33,509 bases of DNA from Flavobacteriales bacterium (GCA_023250995.1 JAHEZO010000013.1:1-33509), one strand, 5' to 3'; numbered from the stretch's first letter, positions 8,823-18,255 are shown. Notes: generated from the sequence alone by a model not told the origin. A program made the numbers and translations.

Positions 8823-10187
8823 ATGAAAAAAAAACATTACATCCTCTCGGCAATTATTCTGGTAATAATTATTGTTATAGCGGTAATTAAAAGCAAGTCG
8901 GGAAAAGATTCCATCCATGTTACCGTTGAAAAGGCCACCACCAAAACAGTGATTGAAACGGTTAGTGCAAACGGGAAGGTACAACCCGAAGTGGAGGTGA
9001 AAATTAGTCCGGATGTTTCGGGAGAAATTGTTGAACTTAATGCGGTGGAGGGAATGCAGGTGAAAAAAGGTGACTTGTTAGTAAAAATAAAGCCGGATAT
9101 TTATATTTCGATGCAGGAGAGGGCGGAGGCTGCTGTAAATACAGCACAGGCAAACCTGTCGAATGCAAAGGCAAGGCTCGCACAGGCTAAGGCACAGTTT
9201 ATTAATTCGGAATCTTCGTTTAAACGCAGTGATAAACTTTTTAAAGAGGGTGCCATTTCCGAAGCAGATTTTGATGCGGCCAAGGCCTCGCATGAAGTGG
9301 CAAGGGCCGAAGTGGAAGCTGCCGAACACAGCGTGGCAGGAGGGGAATTCAACATAAAAAGTGCAGCTGCATCCCTAAAGGAGGCCTCCGACAATCTTTT
9401 ACGCACCACCATATTTTCACCCATGGATGGAACCATTTCAACTTTAAAGGTGGAAAACGGAGAAAGAGTAGTTGGAACATCTCAGATGGCCGGAACAGAA
9501 ATGATGCGGATTGCCGAATTAAAAAATATGGAGGTGAATGTTGAAGTCAATGAAAATGATATTGTAAGAGTTTCGATAAATGATACTGCCGAAATTGAAG
9601 TGGATGCTTTTTTGGGAAGAAAATTCAAAGGGCTTGTTACCGAAATTGCAAACTCAGCCAATACCCTTGGGGTAAGTGCCGAACAGGTTACCACTTTCAA
9701 TGTAAAAATCAATATCATTCGAAGTTCTTATGAAGACCTAATCCCCGAAGGAAAACCGCATCTTTCTCCTTTCAGGCCGGGTATGTCGGGTACGGTTGAA
9801 ATTCAAACTGAAATTGCACAAAATGTACTTACAGTGCCTATTCAGGCGGTAACAACCAGGGAAGATACTGCTGCAATGGAGGAAGAAAAACCTGATGATG
9901 AAAATTTGGTTAAACAAAAAAGCGAAAACAAAAAGTCGGATGTTAAAAAAGAGGTGGAGGAATGTGTTTTTGTTTTTAAGGATGGTATGGCTTTTAAGAA
10001 AGTGGTTAAAACAGGGATTCAGAATAGCAAGTACATTCAGATTATTTCCGGGCTGGAGGAAAATGAGGAAGTAATTTCTGGGCCTTACTCTGCTGTGGCG
10101 AGGGAACTGGAAAATGAAAGCAAGGTGGAAAAGGTGGAGAAAAAAGATTTGTATAAAAAATATAAGGAGAAATATGGGAAGGATTGA
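8823..10187 (+). CDS. HlyD/MacA-type periplasmic adaptor (membrane fusion) protein
   Basis: N-terminal TM helix, split lipoyl motif (VSANGKVQPEVEVKISPDVSGEIVELNAVEGMQVKKGDLLVKI ... IFSPMDGTISTLKVENGERV), coiled-coil hairpin, beta-barrel region. Confidence 0.93.
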   Translation: MKKKHYILSAIILVIIIVIAVIKSKSGKDSIHVTVEKATTKTVIETVSANGKVQPEVEVKISPDVSGEIVELNAVEGMQVKKGDLLVKIKPDIYISMQERAEAAVNTAQANLSNAKARLAQAKAQFINSESSFKRSDKLFKEGAISEADFDAAKASHEVARAEVEAAEHSVAGGEFNIKSAAASLKEASDNLLRTTIFSPMDGTISTLKVENGERVVGTSQMAGTEMMRIAELKNMEVNVEVNENDIVRVSINDTAEIEVDAFLGRKFKGLVTEIANSANTLGVSAEQVTTFNVKINIIRSSYEDLIPEGKPHLSPFRPGMSGTVEIQTEIAQNVLTVPIQAVTTREDTAAMEEEKPDDENLVKQKSENKKSDVKKEVEECVFVFKDGMAFKKVVKTGIQNSKYIQIISGLEENEEVISGPYSAVARELENESKVEKVEKKDLYKKYKEKYGKD

Positions 10188-10201
10188 GGGTGAATGGAAG
10201 G

Positions 10202-10299
<98 letters not shown>

Positions 10300-10624
10300 T
10301 GTGAATGGGAAAAAACAATTGGTTTGAGTAGATAATTAGCCTGTTATAAGGAAATAGCAAAAAGGGTTAGTGAAATTAAGAATATGTTTTTGATTTTAAT
10401 GCAAGAGAGGCTTGAAAAAAAGTTGCTAAAACCATGATTCAGAAAATAAAATTCATTCGGAATATTTTTGAATAATTCCTTGATTTTTAATCTAGATTCC
10501 TTCCCTTTGAATTTTTTTTAATTTATTATCCGGAGTTTTTCATAAAATCAAAGCTCAAATACAGATTTTTGTTATGAAATTAAAGCCACTAAAACGATAA
10601 AACCATTCAGACATATAAAACAAT

Positions 10625-10714
10625 CTTTTCCTACCCGCACCCTTTAATCCTTAAGGGATCAACGCTTAAGAGTAGGTGGGGTGGTCCCTTCAGGGATAAA
10701 GGGTTGGAAGGAAG
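10625..10714. repeat. Imperfect inverted repeat of about 90 bp (REP/MITE-like or structured RNA candidate)
   Basis: Left arm cttttcctacccgcaccctttaatccttaagggatcaac; reverse complement of right arm gtggtcccttcagggataaagggttggaaggaag is cttccttccaaccctttatccctgaagggaccac, largely complementary with small indels. Confidence 0.6.
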
Positions 10715-10876
10715 AAATTAAAATAAATGTCTAAATGGTATAAAACACAAAATCCTGCTAAAAATTTTTGAGGGATTTAGAGATTTTGTTTTTTTTGTGG
10801 CAAGATAAAAAATGTTACTTTTTGTTTTTCAGAATGATATTTTTTACTTTTTCCAAAACTCACTTTAATAATAATA

Positions 10877-11566
10877 ATGGCTCTGATTCTTAATATTGAA
10901 ACCTCGGGAAGGGCCTGTTCAGTGGCCCTTGGAAAGGACGGTAATCTTATTGCCCTGAAAGAATCGGTAGAAGAAAATTATTCCCATTTTGAAAACCTAA
11001 CTGCTTATATCCATGATGTTTTTAATCAGGCAAATCTCAAAATTAAAGATATTGATGCAGTATCGGTTAGCAAAGGGCCGGGGTCGTACACAGGTTTAAG
11101 GATCGGGGTTTCGGCTGCTAAAGGAATTTGCTTTGCATTGGATAAACCTTTAATCGGGGTTGAGACTCTCAGGGGAATGGCCCGATCACAAATGAAATAT
11201 TTTCCCGAAAAATCTTTTTTGCTTTGCCCTATGCTTGATGCCCGGAGAATGGAAGTGTATTGTGCGGTTTATAATCCTTCGCTTGTGGAAATTAAAAAAA
11301 CAACGGCTGAAATAATTGATGAAAATTCATTTGAGGATATCCTTCTGAAAAATGTGATTCTCTTTTTTGGAGATGGGGCTGAGAAATGCAAAAAATTTCT
11401 TGGTGAAAATCCAAATGCGAAATTTCTTGATTTTGTTTTTCCTTCAGCCCGGAATTTAATTTCGCTTTCAGAGGAATTGTTTAATTCAAAAAAGTTTGAA
11501 GATGTTGCTTATTTCGAACCTTTTTACCTGAAGGATTTTGTTGGAACAAAAAGCGTTGGAGAATAA
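10877..11566 (+). CDS. tsaB: tRNA threonylcarbamoyladenosine biosynthesis protein TsaB
   Basis: LNIETSGRACSVALGKDG ... HDVFNQANLKIKDIDAVSVSKGPGSYTGLRIGVSAAKGICFALDKPLIGV is characteristic of TsaB. Confidence 0.95.
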   Translation: MALILNIETSGRACSVALGKDGNLIALKESVEENYSHFENLTAYIHDVFNQANLKIKDIDAVSVSKGPGSYTGLRIGVSAAKGICFALDKPLIGVETLRGMARSQMKYFPEKSFLLCPMLDARRMEVYCAVYNPSLVEIKKTTAEIIDENSFEDILLKNVILFFGDGAEKCKKFLGENPNAKFLDFVFPSARNLISLSEELFNSKKFEDVAYFEPFYLKDFVGTKSVGE

Positions 11567-13546
11567 TTATTTCTTTTTTTGCGGCTGAACAGGAACTACG
11601 GGTTTATCCGCCTTTAAAACAATATTTTTTTCAATTTCCGGCTCCCAGGATCCTTTTCCTATTACAATTAACTCCTCACTGTAATCTTTAAATCCGGGTG
11701 CCGCTACAGTTAGGGTATATTCTCCTGGCGGAACTATTATAATATATTTCCCCGTGGCTGCATTGGGGGTATACTCCCCATGGGTAATTCCAGTGCTTTT
11801 CACTGCAACAAAAATTGATGCATTGGTAATTGGCTCTTTTGAAAAAGCGGGCGGGGCCGTTTTTGGTGGTTTATAATTTGGAATCGGAGTCTGGGCAACT
11901 ACGATATCTTTTAAAATATAAGAATCATCTTTTGGAACCTTTTCAAGAGGGAATTTTTTTATTACTCCATCTTTTTCGAGCGAAATCGAAATTGAAAATT
12001 TAAACCCCGGTTTTAATGCTTCAGTTTTTTTCTCTTTAAAAACCCAGCTGCTGTCTTTTGGAAGATAAGATTCGGGAAATCTTTTGGTAACCCCATCCTT
12101 TTCATACAAAAGAAAAGTATGAATTTCGGAATAATCTATGGGTACCATTTTGAGTACCTTTCCCTTGAAAACTGTTGCATTTGCCTCGGCATCATTAAAA
12201 GTAACGCTGAAAATATCAAGGTCCCCTATGGTTCCTTTCCTGAAAGATGAGATGTAAGCCACTGTTTCCTTTCCGTTAAAGCAAATCTCCATATCGTCAT
12301 CGGGTGTATTAATCGGGTACCCAATGTTTACCGGAACTCCCCACAGGGTATCGTTTTCATTCCATTCGCTTTTAAATAAATCAAAACCGCCCATGCTGTT
12401 ATGGCCTTCGGAGGAAAAGTAAATGGTTTTTCCGTCCTTTTTCAGCATCGGGAAATATTCATTGTATTGGGTATTTACATTTTTACCCAGATTAAAAGCA
12501 GGGCTCCACTCCCCGGTTGGAAGCTTTTTTGAAACGTAAAGGTCGGTGCCCCCGAAACCTCCGGGCCTATCGCTTGCAAAAAATATTGTGTTGGTGTCTT
12601 CGGTAGAAAAAACGGTCATATCAATAAATTCAGTATTCACGGGAGTGGGCATGGCGGTGAGAACCTGGAATTGTTTCCCTTTTTTTTCGGTATAAAAAAT
12701 ATCGCCCGAAATTTCCCAGCTGTCGAGGTTGATATAAATTTTTTCTCCATTGCTGGTGAGCCCGATTACCTCCTCATCATTGGGGGTGTTAAGTGTTGGC
12801 CCCAGAGATTTTGCCTTTTGCCATTTACCATCCTTTTCATTGCAAACAAAAATATCTGAAGTAACAAATCCGTCTTCGGTAGCATACCCCTGATTCCCTT
12901 TTGGCCTTCGGGTTGAAAAATAAAGAACTGTTTCGTTGTTATCTACAAAAGGGTAATAATCGGGTTCTGGTGAATTTACCTCGGGGCCCAGGTTGGTAAT
13001 GGTTACGTTGATCGGATTTTTAACAAGGATTTTGGCATTATTGCACATTTCAATATTTCTTTTTGCACGTATTTCGAGTTCTTTGTTTTTCGATATATCA
13101 ATTCCTTTTTGGTAGTCTTTTATGGCATCGTCAAATTTATAACTCAGGTGCTCGGCACGGGCAAGTTGAAAATAAGCATCCTTTTCCTGTACTCCTGCAT
13201 CAACGGCCTTTTGCAGATAGTCTGCAGCAATTAAATAATCAATACTTGCGTTTAAATAACACATTCCGGCCCGGTAGAGGTAGGTAGGGTTTTTGGGTTC
13301 TTTTTTAAGAAAGGCCAGATATTCTGCCAGGGCGGCCCGGAAGTTTCCGGAAGTATAACTGTCTTTTGCTTCCCCTGCATCACCTGTGGCGGGAGGAAGT
13401 TTCAACCCCGACATTTTTTTTTTGGCTGAAGAGGGTTTTGGCCCCTGTTGCTGGGGTGCGGGAGGTTTTGCATCCTGTGCAAAAGCAGAAACTGAAGCCG
13501 AAAAAAGAAAAATGTACAGAAAGTATTTATAGCGGGAATAGAACAT
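11567..13546 (-). CDS. TPR + PD40 (WD40-like beta-propeller) protein with an interrupted carboxypeptidase-regulatory-like C-terminal domain
   Basis: Signal peptide, TPR-like helices (YLYRAGMCYLNASIDYLIAADYLQKAVDAG), PD40 motifs (VLYFSTRRPKGNQG, TIFFASDRPGGFGGTDLYVSKK, TIYFSSEGHNSMGGFDLFKSE), C-terminal NASIFVAVKSTG...GKYIIIVPPGEYTLTVAAPGFKDYSEEL. Confidence 0.85.
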   Translation of the reverse strand: MFYSRYKYFLYIFLFSASVSAFAQDAKPPAPQQQGPKPSSAKKKMSGLKLPPATGDAGEAKDSYTSGNFRAALAEYLAFLKKEPKNPTYLYRAGMCYLNASIDYLIAADYLQKAVDAGVQEKDAYFQLARAEHLSYKFDDAIKDYQKGIDISKNKELEIRAKRNIEMCNNAKILVKNPINVTITNLGPEVNSPEPDYYPFVDNNETVLYFSTRRPKGNQGYATEDGFVTSDIFVCNEKDGKWQKAKSLGPTLNTPNDEEVIGLTSNGEKIYINLDSWEISGDIFYTEKKGKQFQVLTAMPTPVNTEFIDMTVFSTEDTNTIFFASDRPGGFGGTDLYVSKKLPTGEWSPAFNLGKNVNTQYNEYFPMLKKDGKTIYFSSEGHNSMGGFDLFKSEWNENDTLWGVPVNIGYPINTPDDDMEICFNGKETVAYISSFRKGTIGDLDIFSVTFNDAEANATVFKGKVLKMVPIDYSEIHTFLLYEKDGVTKRFPESYLPKDSSWVFKEKKTEALKPGFKFSISISLEKDGVIKKFPLEKVPKDDSYILKDIVVAQTPIPNYKPPKTAPPAFSKEPITNASIFVAVKSTGITHGEYTPNAATGKYIIIVPPGEYTLTVAAPGFKDYSEELIVIGKGSWEPEIEKNIVLKADKPVVPVQPQKKK

Positions 13547-13608
13547 CTGAGATTTTTACGAAAATTAAATTCTGGTAAAAATAAAAAAATTCAGGGCAAT
13601 TTTCCGGG

Positions 13609-14166
13609 TTATTCTTTTTTAAATCCTTCCACCAGCTTGTCCAGTTCATAATGAAGCTGAACTCCCCTTAAACCCCGGGCAATGATTATTCCGTTTTCGT
13701 CAATGAGAAAGTTGGTAGGAATGGAACTTACTCCATAAATGCGGGCAGGTTCAGATCTCCATCCCCTCAAATCGCTGATGTGCCAGTCCCAATATAAGTT
13801 ATCATTTTTAATGGCTTTTATCCATGCATCTTTTTGCTGGTCGAGTGAAACGCCAAAAATTTCGAACCCTTTTGCCGTTTTAAATTTTGCTTTTGAATAT
13901 TTTTGATAAGCCGCCACCACATTGGGGTTTTCCATACGGCAGGGTCCGCACCAGGAGGCCCAAAAGTCAATTAAAACAATTTTTCCTGAGAGTGAAGAAA
14001 GAGATAATTCTTTTCCGTTGGGGTTGGTGAAAACCAAATCGGGGGCTTTATTTCCAATGTCAATTCCTACAACCGGAACTGGTTTTTTCAATGGGTCGGT
14101 TTGTGCCGAAACATTATAACAAAGCAGAACGGAAAAAAGAAAAACGATTCCTGATATTTGTTTCAT
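13609..14166 (-). CDS. TlpA-family thioredoxin-like disulfide reductase
   Basis: Signal peptide plus VLIDFWASWCGPCRMENPNVVAAYQKY (CxxC) and a late SSIPTNFLIDENGIIIARGLRG. Confidence 0.95.
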   Translation of the reverse strand: MKQISGIVFLFSVLLCYNVSAQTDPLKKPVPVVGIDIGNKAPDLVFTNPNGKELSLSSLSGKIVLIDFWASWCGPCRMENPNVVAAYQKYSKAKFKTAKGFEIFGVSLDQQKDAWIKAIKNDNLYWDWHISDLRGWRSEPARIYGVSSIPTNFLIDENGIIIARGLRGVQLHYELDKLVEGFKKE

Positions 14167-14228
14167 AGATGGTTTATTTTTTTCTTAATTGGCAATTATA
14201 ATTATTGTTTTTGATTTTCAGGGTGTTT

Positions 14229-15539
14229 TTAATTACTCAATCTTTTTATGGAAGCCCCGATATTATTGAGCCTCACATCAATATTCTGATAGCCCCGGTC
14301 TATTTGCTCAATATTATGAATGGTGCTTTTCCCCTCTGCCGACAGGGCCGCAATTAAAAGAGCCACTCCTGCCCTGATATCGGGAGATGTCATTTTAATG
14401 CCTCTTAATTTATGCTCTCTGTTTAATCCGATAACGGTGGCTCTGTGCGGATCGCAGAGAATAATCTGAGCACCCATGTCAATCAGTTTATCCACAAAAA
14501 ATAATCTGCTTTCAAACATTTTTTGATGAATTAATACGCTGCCCTTGGCCTGGGTTGCCACCACCAGGGCCACGCTAATTAAATCGGGTGTAAAACCGGG
14601 CCAAATTTGGTCGGCAATTGTAAGTATAGACCCATCAATGTAATTTTCAATTTCATAATTTTTTTGCTCAGGAATAACAATATCATCTCCTTTTCTTTCA
14701 AGCATTATACCAAGTTTTCTAAAGGTGTCGGGGATGATACCAAGATGATCGTAACCAACATTTTTAATTGTTATTTCCGATTGTGTCATTGCTGCGAGGC
14801 CAATAAAACTGCCCACTTCAATCATATCGGGTAAAATTTCGTGCGTTGTTCCACCCAGGGCATCCACTCCATCAATTACAAGTAAATTAGAACCAATCCC
14901 CGAAATCTTTGCACCCATTTTTACCAGCATTTTACATAATTGCTGCAAATATGGCTCGCAGGCAGCATTAAAAATAGTAGTTGTTCCTTTAGCCAATACA
15001 GCGGCTAAAACAATATTGGCAGTCCCCGTTACCGAAGCCTCGTCAAGCAGCATATAACATCCTTTAAGTTTGGCGGCTTCTGCTTTATAAAAATAATTTT
15101 TTTCATCATAAATAAATTTCGCCCCAAGTTTTTCAAATCCTATAAAATGTGTGTCCACCCTTCTCCGGCCAATTTTATCACCGCCCGGTTTTGGGATGTA
15201 TCCTTTTCCGAAACGTGCAAGTAGAGGCCCCACAATCATTAGCGACCCCCGGAGTGATCCTGCTTTTTTTCTGAATTCATCCGTTTCAAGATAATCAAGG
15301 TTAACATTATCTGCCTGAAAACAAAAAGTTCCGGCAGAAATTTTTTCAACTTTTACTCCCAGTGATTCCAGCAAATCAATTTGCTTATTCACATCCACAA
15401 TGTCGGGTAAATTTTTAATTATTACCTTTTGAGAGGTTAGCAGCGGAGCACACAAAACCTGCAGGGCTTCATTTTTAGCTCCCTGGGGAATGAGTTCCCC
15501 TTTTAATTTTTTACCCCCGGTAATTTCGAATGTTGCCAT
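14229..15539 (-). CDS. murA: UDP-N-acetylglucosamine 1-carboxyvinyltransferase
   Basis: EPSP synthase-like fold motifs: GGKKLKGELIPQGAKNEALQVLCAPLLT, RGSLMIVGPLLARFGKGYIPKPGGDKIGRRRVDTHF, DIRAGVALLIAALSAEGKSTIHNIEQIDRGYQNI. Confidence 0.96.
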   Translation of the reverse strand: MATFEITGGKKLKGELIPQGAKNEALQVLCAPLLTSQKVIIKNLPDIVDVNKQIDLLESLGVKVEKISAGTFCFQADNVNLDYLETDEFRKKAGSLRGSLMIVGPLLARFGKGYIPKPGGDKIGRRRVDTHFIGFEKLGAKFIYDEKNYFYKAEAAKLKGCYMLLDEASVTGTANIVLAAVLAKGTTTIFNAACEPYLQQLCKMLVKMGAKISGIGSNLLVIDGVDALGGTTHEILPDMIEVGSFIGLAAMTQSEITIKNVGYDHLGIIPDTFRKLGIMLERKGDDIVIPEQKNYEIENYIDGSILTIADQIWPGFTPDLISVALVVATQAKGSVLIHQKMFESRLFFVDKLIDMGAQIILCDPHRATVIGLNREHKLRGIKMTSPDIRAGVALLIAALSAEGKSTIHNIEQIDRGYQNIDVRLNNIGASIKRLSN

Positions 15540-15581
15540 AAATTTTTCTATTCTGAATAATAAAATAATGAATCCGTTAGT

Positions 15582-17342
15582 TTATTCCACTTCCAAATCC
15601 AGTTGCTGTTTAAACTTTAATAACATTGGATTTTTTTCTGATAACTGCAAAAATTTTTCACGGTTGGTGTAAGCCACTTTTTCCCCGATTTCTTTATTTA
15701 CAATAAGAACTATTTCAAGGTGGTGATTATTTAATTCACGGAATAAATATTCAAGCAGGTCGGCCCTGGAAGCAATGAAAGCGGTTTCCATTACCGTGTT
15801 TTCAATGGTAAATTCGATGATATTCTTTTCGCACAGTTTCGGATTCCGTTTTGTAAGAATGCTGAATAAACTTTCTTTTCCCTGCTTTTTGCAAACATTT
15901 GCAAAACTATTCCATACCTCAACAAGCCTGTCTTCTGTAAAAGAATCGCCCGGTTTATTATCAACACCTGAATTATTATTTTTTTCCTTCCCGTTTGAAT
16001 TTCCTGAATTTAAATTCAAAACATCATGAATGGAAATTGATTTTGTTTTTAACCTTGTTTTAGTTTGATAATTTTCAGAATTTTCACCGGCAAGCTGAAC
16101 TTTTAATTCTTCAGGAGGAATTCTTTCTGAATGAATTTTGGGTTCATGGTAAATTTTTTTTGGCGAAGAAATCTGAGGTTCTGTTATTGTTCGGCCTTCG
16201 GGAGGAAGAATTTTCAGTTCAGACTTTTTTTTTTCACCGTTGATTTCGGTGGCTTCAAGGGAACAAAGCTGCATTAAGGTAAGTTCTACCAATAGGCGTT
16301 GATTCTTGCTCGTTTTATACTGAACATCGCATTTATTTGCTAGTTCAAGTCCTTTAAGGAGTAAGGCCTCCGTACAACCCTCGGCCTGTTCTTTATATTT
16401 TGTTTTCACATTTTCACTTACCTCCAGGAGCTGGATGGTTTCTGAATTTTTACAAACCAGCAGGTTTCTGAAATGCTCGGCAAGACCCATTATAAAATTA
16501 TGTCCGTCAAATCCTTTATTAAGAATCTCATTGAAAATAAGCAGTGATTTGGGAATTCGGTGCTGGCGAATATCCTCGGTAATGGAAAAGTAGTAATCGT
16601 AATCGAGCACATTAAGATTGGTAATTACCGATTGATAAGTAAGGGTTTTTCCGGTAAAACTTACCAGTTGGTCAAAAATGGAAAGGGCATCTCTGAGGGC
16701 TCCGTCTGCCTTTTGTGAAATGATATGAAGGGCATCGGGTTCGGCTTCAATTCCCTCGTTTTTCGCAATATATTCAAGATGTGTGGCAATATCCTTAACC
16801 TGAATTCTGCTGAAATCAAATATCTGGCATCGTGAAAGTATGGTAGGAATGATTTTATGTTTTTCGGTGGTGGCAAGAATAAAAACCGCATGTTTGGGCG
16901 GTTCTTCAAGGGTTTTGAGAAATGCGTTGAAGGCGGCCTGCGACAGCATATGAACCTCGTCAATTATGTAAACTTTATATTTACCGAGCTGAGGAGCAAA
17001 ACTCACCTGTGAAATTAAACTTCGAATGTCGTCCACCGAATTATTTGATGCCGCATCCAGCTCAAAAATATTCAGTGAATGGCCGGTGTTAAATGAAAGG
17101 CAGGAATCACAGCCATCACAGGCTTCAATGTTTTCGGTTAAATTTTGGCAATTAATGGTTTTTGCAAGGATTCGGGCACAGGTGGTTTTGCCAACTCCCC
17201 TCGGACCGCAAAAAAGAAAGGCCTGAGCCAGGTGGTTGCTGCGCATGGCATTTTTAAGAGTTGCAGTAATAGCTGATTGCCCCACCACAGAATCAAAAAT
17301 TGCCGGCCTGTACTTTCGGGCAGATACTACAAAGTTTTCCAT
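15582..17342 (-). CDS. dnaX: DNA polymerase III subunit gamma/tau
   Basis: Walker A GPRGVGKTTCARILAKTINC, zinc cysteine cluster CDGCDSC, VYIIDEVHMLSQAAFNAFLKTLEEPPKHAVFILATTEKHKIIPTILSRC. Confidence 0.97.
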   Translation of the reverse strand: MENFVVSARKYRPAIFDSVVGQSAITATLKNAMRSNHLAQAFLFCGPRGVGKTTCARILAKTINCQNLTENIEACDGCDSCLSFNTGHSLNIFELDAASNNSVDDIRSLISQVSFAPQLGKYKVYIIDEVHMLSQAAFNAFLKTLEEPPKHAVFILATTEKHKIIPTILSRCQIFDFSRIQVKDIATHLEYIAKNEGIEAEPDALHIISQKADGALRDALSIFDQLVSFTGKTLTYQSVITNLNVLDYDYYFSITEDIRQHRIPKSLLIFNEILNKGFDGHNFIMGLAEHFRNLLVCKNSETIQLLEVSENVKTKYKEQAEGCTEALLLKGLELANKCDVQYKTSKNQRLLVELTLMQLCSLEATEINGEKKKSELKILPPEGRTITEPQISSPKKIYHEPKIHSERIPPEELKVQLAGENSENYQTKTRLKTKSISIHDVLNLNSGNSNGKEKNNNSGVDNKPGDSFTEDRLVEVWNSFANVCKKQGKESLFSILTKRNPKLCEKNIIEFTIENTVMETAFIASRADLLEYLFRELNNHHLEIVLIVNKEIGEKVAYTNREKFLQLSEKNPMLLKFKQQLDLEVE

Positions 17343-17345
17343 TGA

Positions 17346-17633
17346 TTATGCTTCTTCAAGTTCTTTTTTTATTTTTTTTCTCCCGTTTTTAACTAATTGA
17401 AACATTTGTTTAAGATTGGAATTCATCTTTAATAAATGAATAATCCTCCCTTCCCTCTTTACAATCTCCATCTTTTTGCATAGTTCATCCGTAAAAGCCC
17501 TGGAAATAAAATAAACTTCAGAAAAATCAATAAAAATATCGGAGTTCATCTTTAAAGATTTGTCAATAATGTTTGAAACATCTTCCCGAAAGCTAACTAC
17601 TTTTTTATTTATTCGAATTGTTTTGGACTTCAT
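17346..17633 (-). CDS. Small STAS-like (DUF4325-like) protein
   Basis: 95 aa with DIFIDFSEVYFISRAFTDELCKKM, matching the STAS-like DUF4325 pattern. Ends 3 bp before the dnaX start codon. Confidence 0.75.
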   Translation of the reverse strand: MKSKTIRINKKVVSFREDVSNIIDKSLKMNSDIFIDFSEVYFISRAFTDELCKKMEIVKREGRIIHLLKMNSNLKQMFQLVKNGRKKIKKELEEA

Positions 17634-17704
17634 TTTATTATTTCATAAATATTTATGGGTTTTGAATTAATTGAAACACTTATCAAAACGCCCTTCTGAG
17701 GTTT

Positions 17705-18172
17705 TTAATTTTCGAAAAATTCTAATTTTCCATTTGAAATTTTTACTGTTGAATTCCCTGAAATAATTTCCATTATTCCCTTTTGATGCTCCACCAATTG
17801 ACGAATTGAATATAATCCAAAAGCCCTTTCATTTGATTTTTTTGTTGACAAACCACTTAACGCAAAGGTAATGGCAGTTTTATCATCCTTTGCATAATTA
17901 TTATTTTGGAGAAATGATTTTCTTATTCCTATACCATTGTCGGAAATTACGAAAGTTACTTTTTGATTTTCAATTTTTAAACGGATTTCTGCCGATTCAG
18001 CTTTTGAATGTTCGGCAATATTTGCCGATATTTCGGAAAGCAGATAAATTAAGGCATCCGGAAACCCTTTAGGAAACGGCTGTTTTAAAATGACCTCCTG
18101 GATTTTTTGAAATTCTTTCTCAAGTTCAAGAAATAAAATATTTTTTTTATGGATATTCATTTTTATTCCCAT
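17705..18172 (-). CDS. Small HATPase-domain ATP-binding protein (anti-sigma/GHKL-like, no HisKA)
   Basis: N-box-like LLSEISANIAEHSKAESAEIRLKI, G1 VISDNGIGIRKSF, G2-like LSTKKSNERAFGLYSIRQLVEHQKG. Confidence 0.8.
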   Translation of the reverse strand: MGIKMNIHKKNILFLELEKEFQKIQEVILKQPFPKGFPDALIYLLSEISANIAEHSKAESAEIRLKIENQKVTFVISDNGIGIRKSFLQNNNYAKDDKTAITFALSGLSTKKSNERAFGLYSIRQLVEHQKGIMEIISGNSTVKISNGKLEFFEN

Positions 18173-18255
18173 TCACTTCCCGCTTTTGACTGACGCAAAT
18201 ATACAATTGTAAAAGAAAACAGAAATTGGAAATTATCAACAATGAAAATCAAAAG

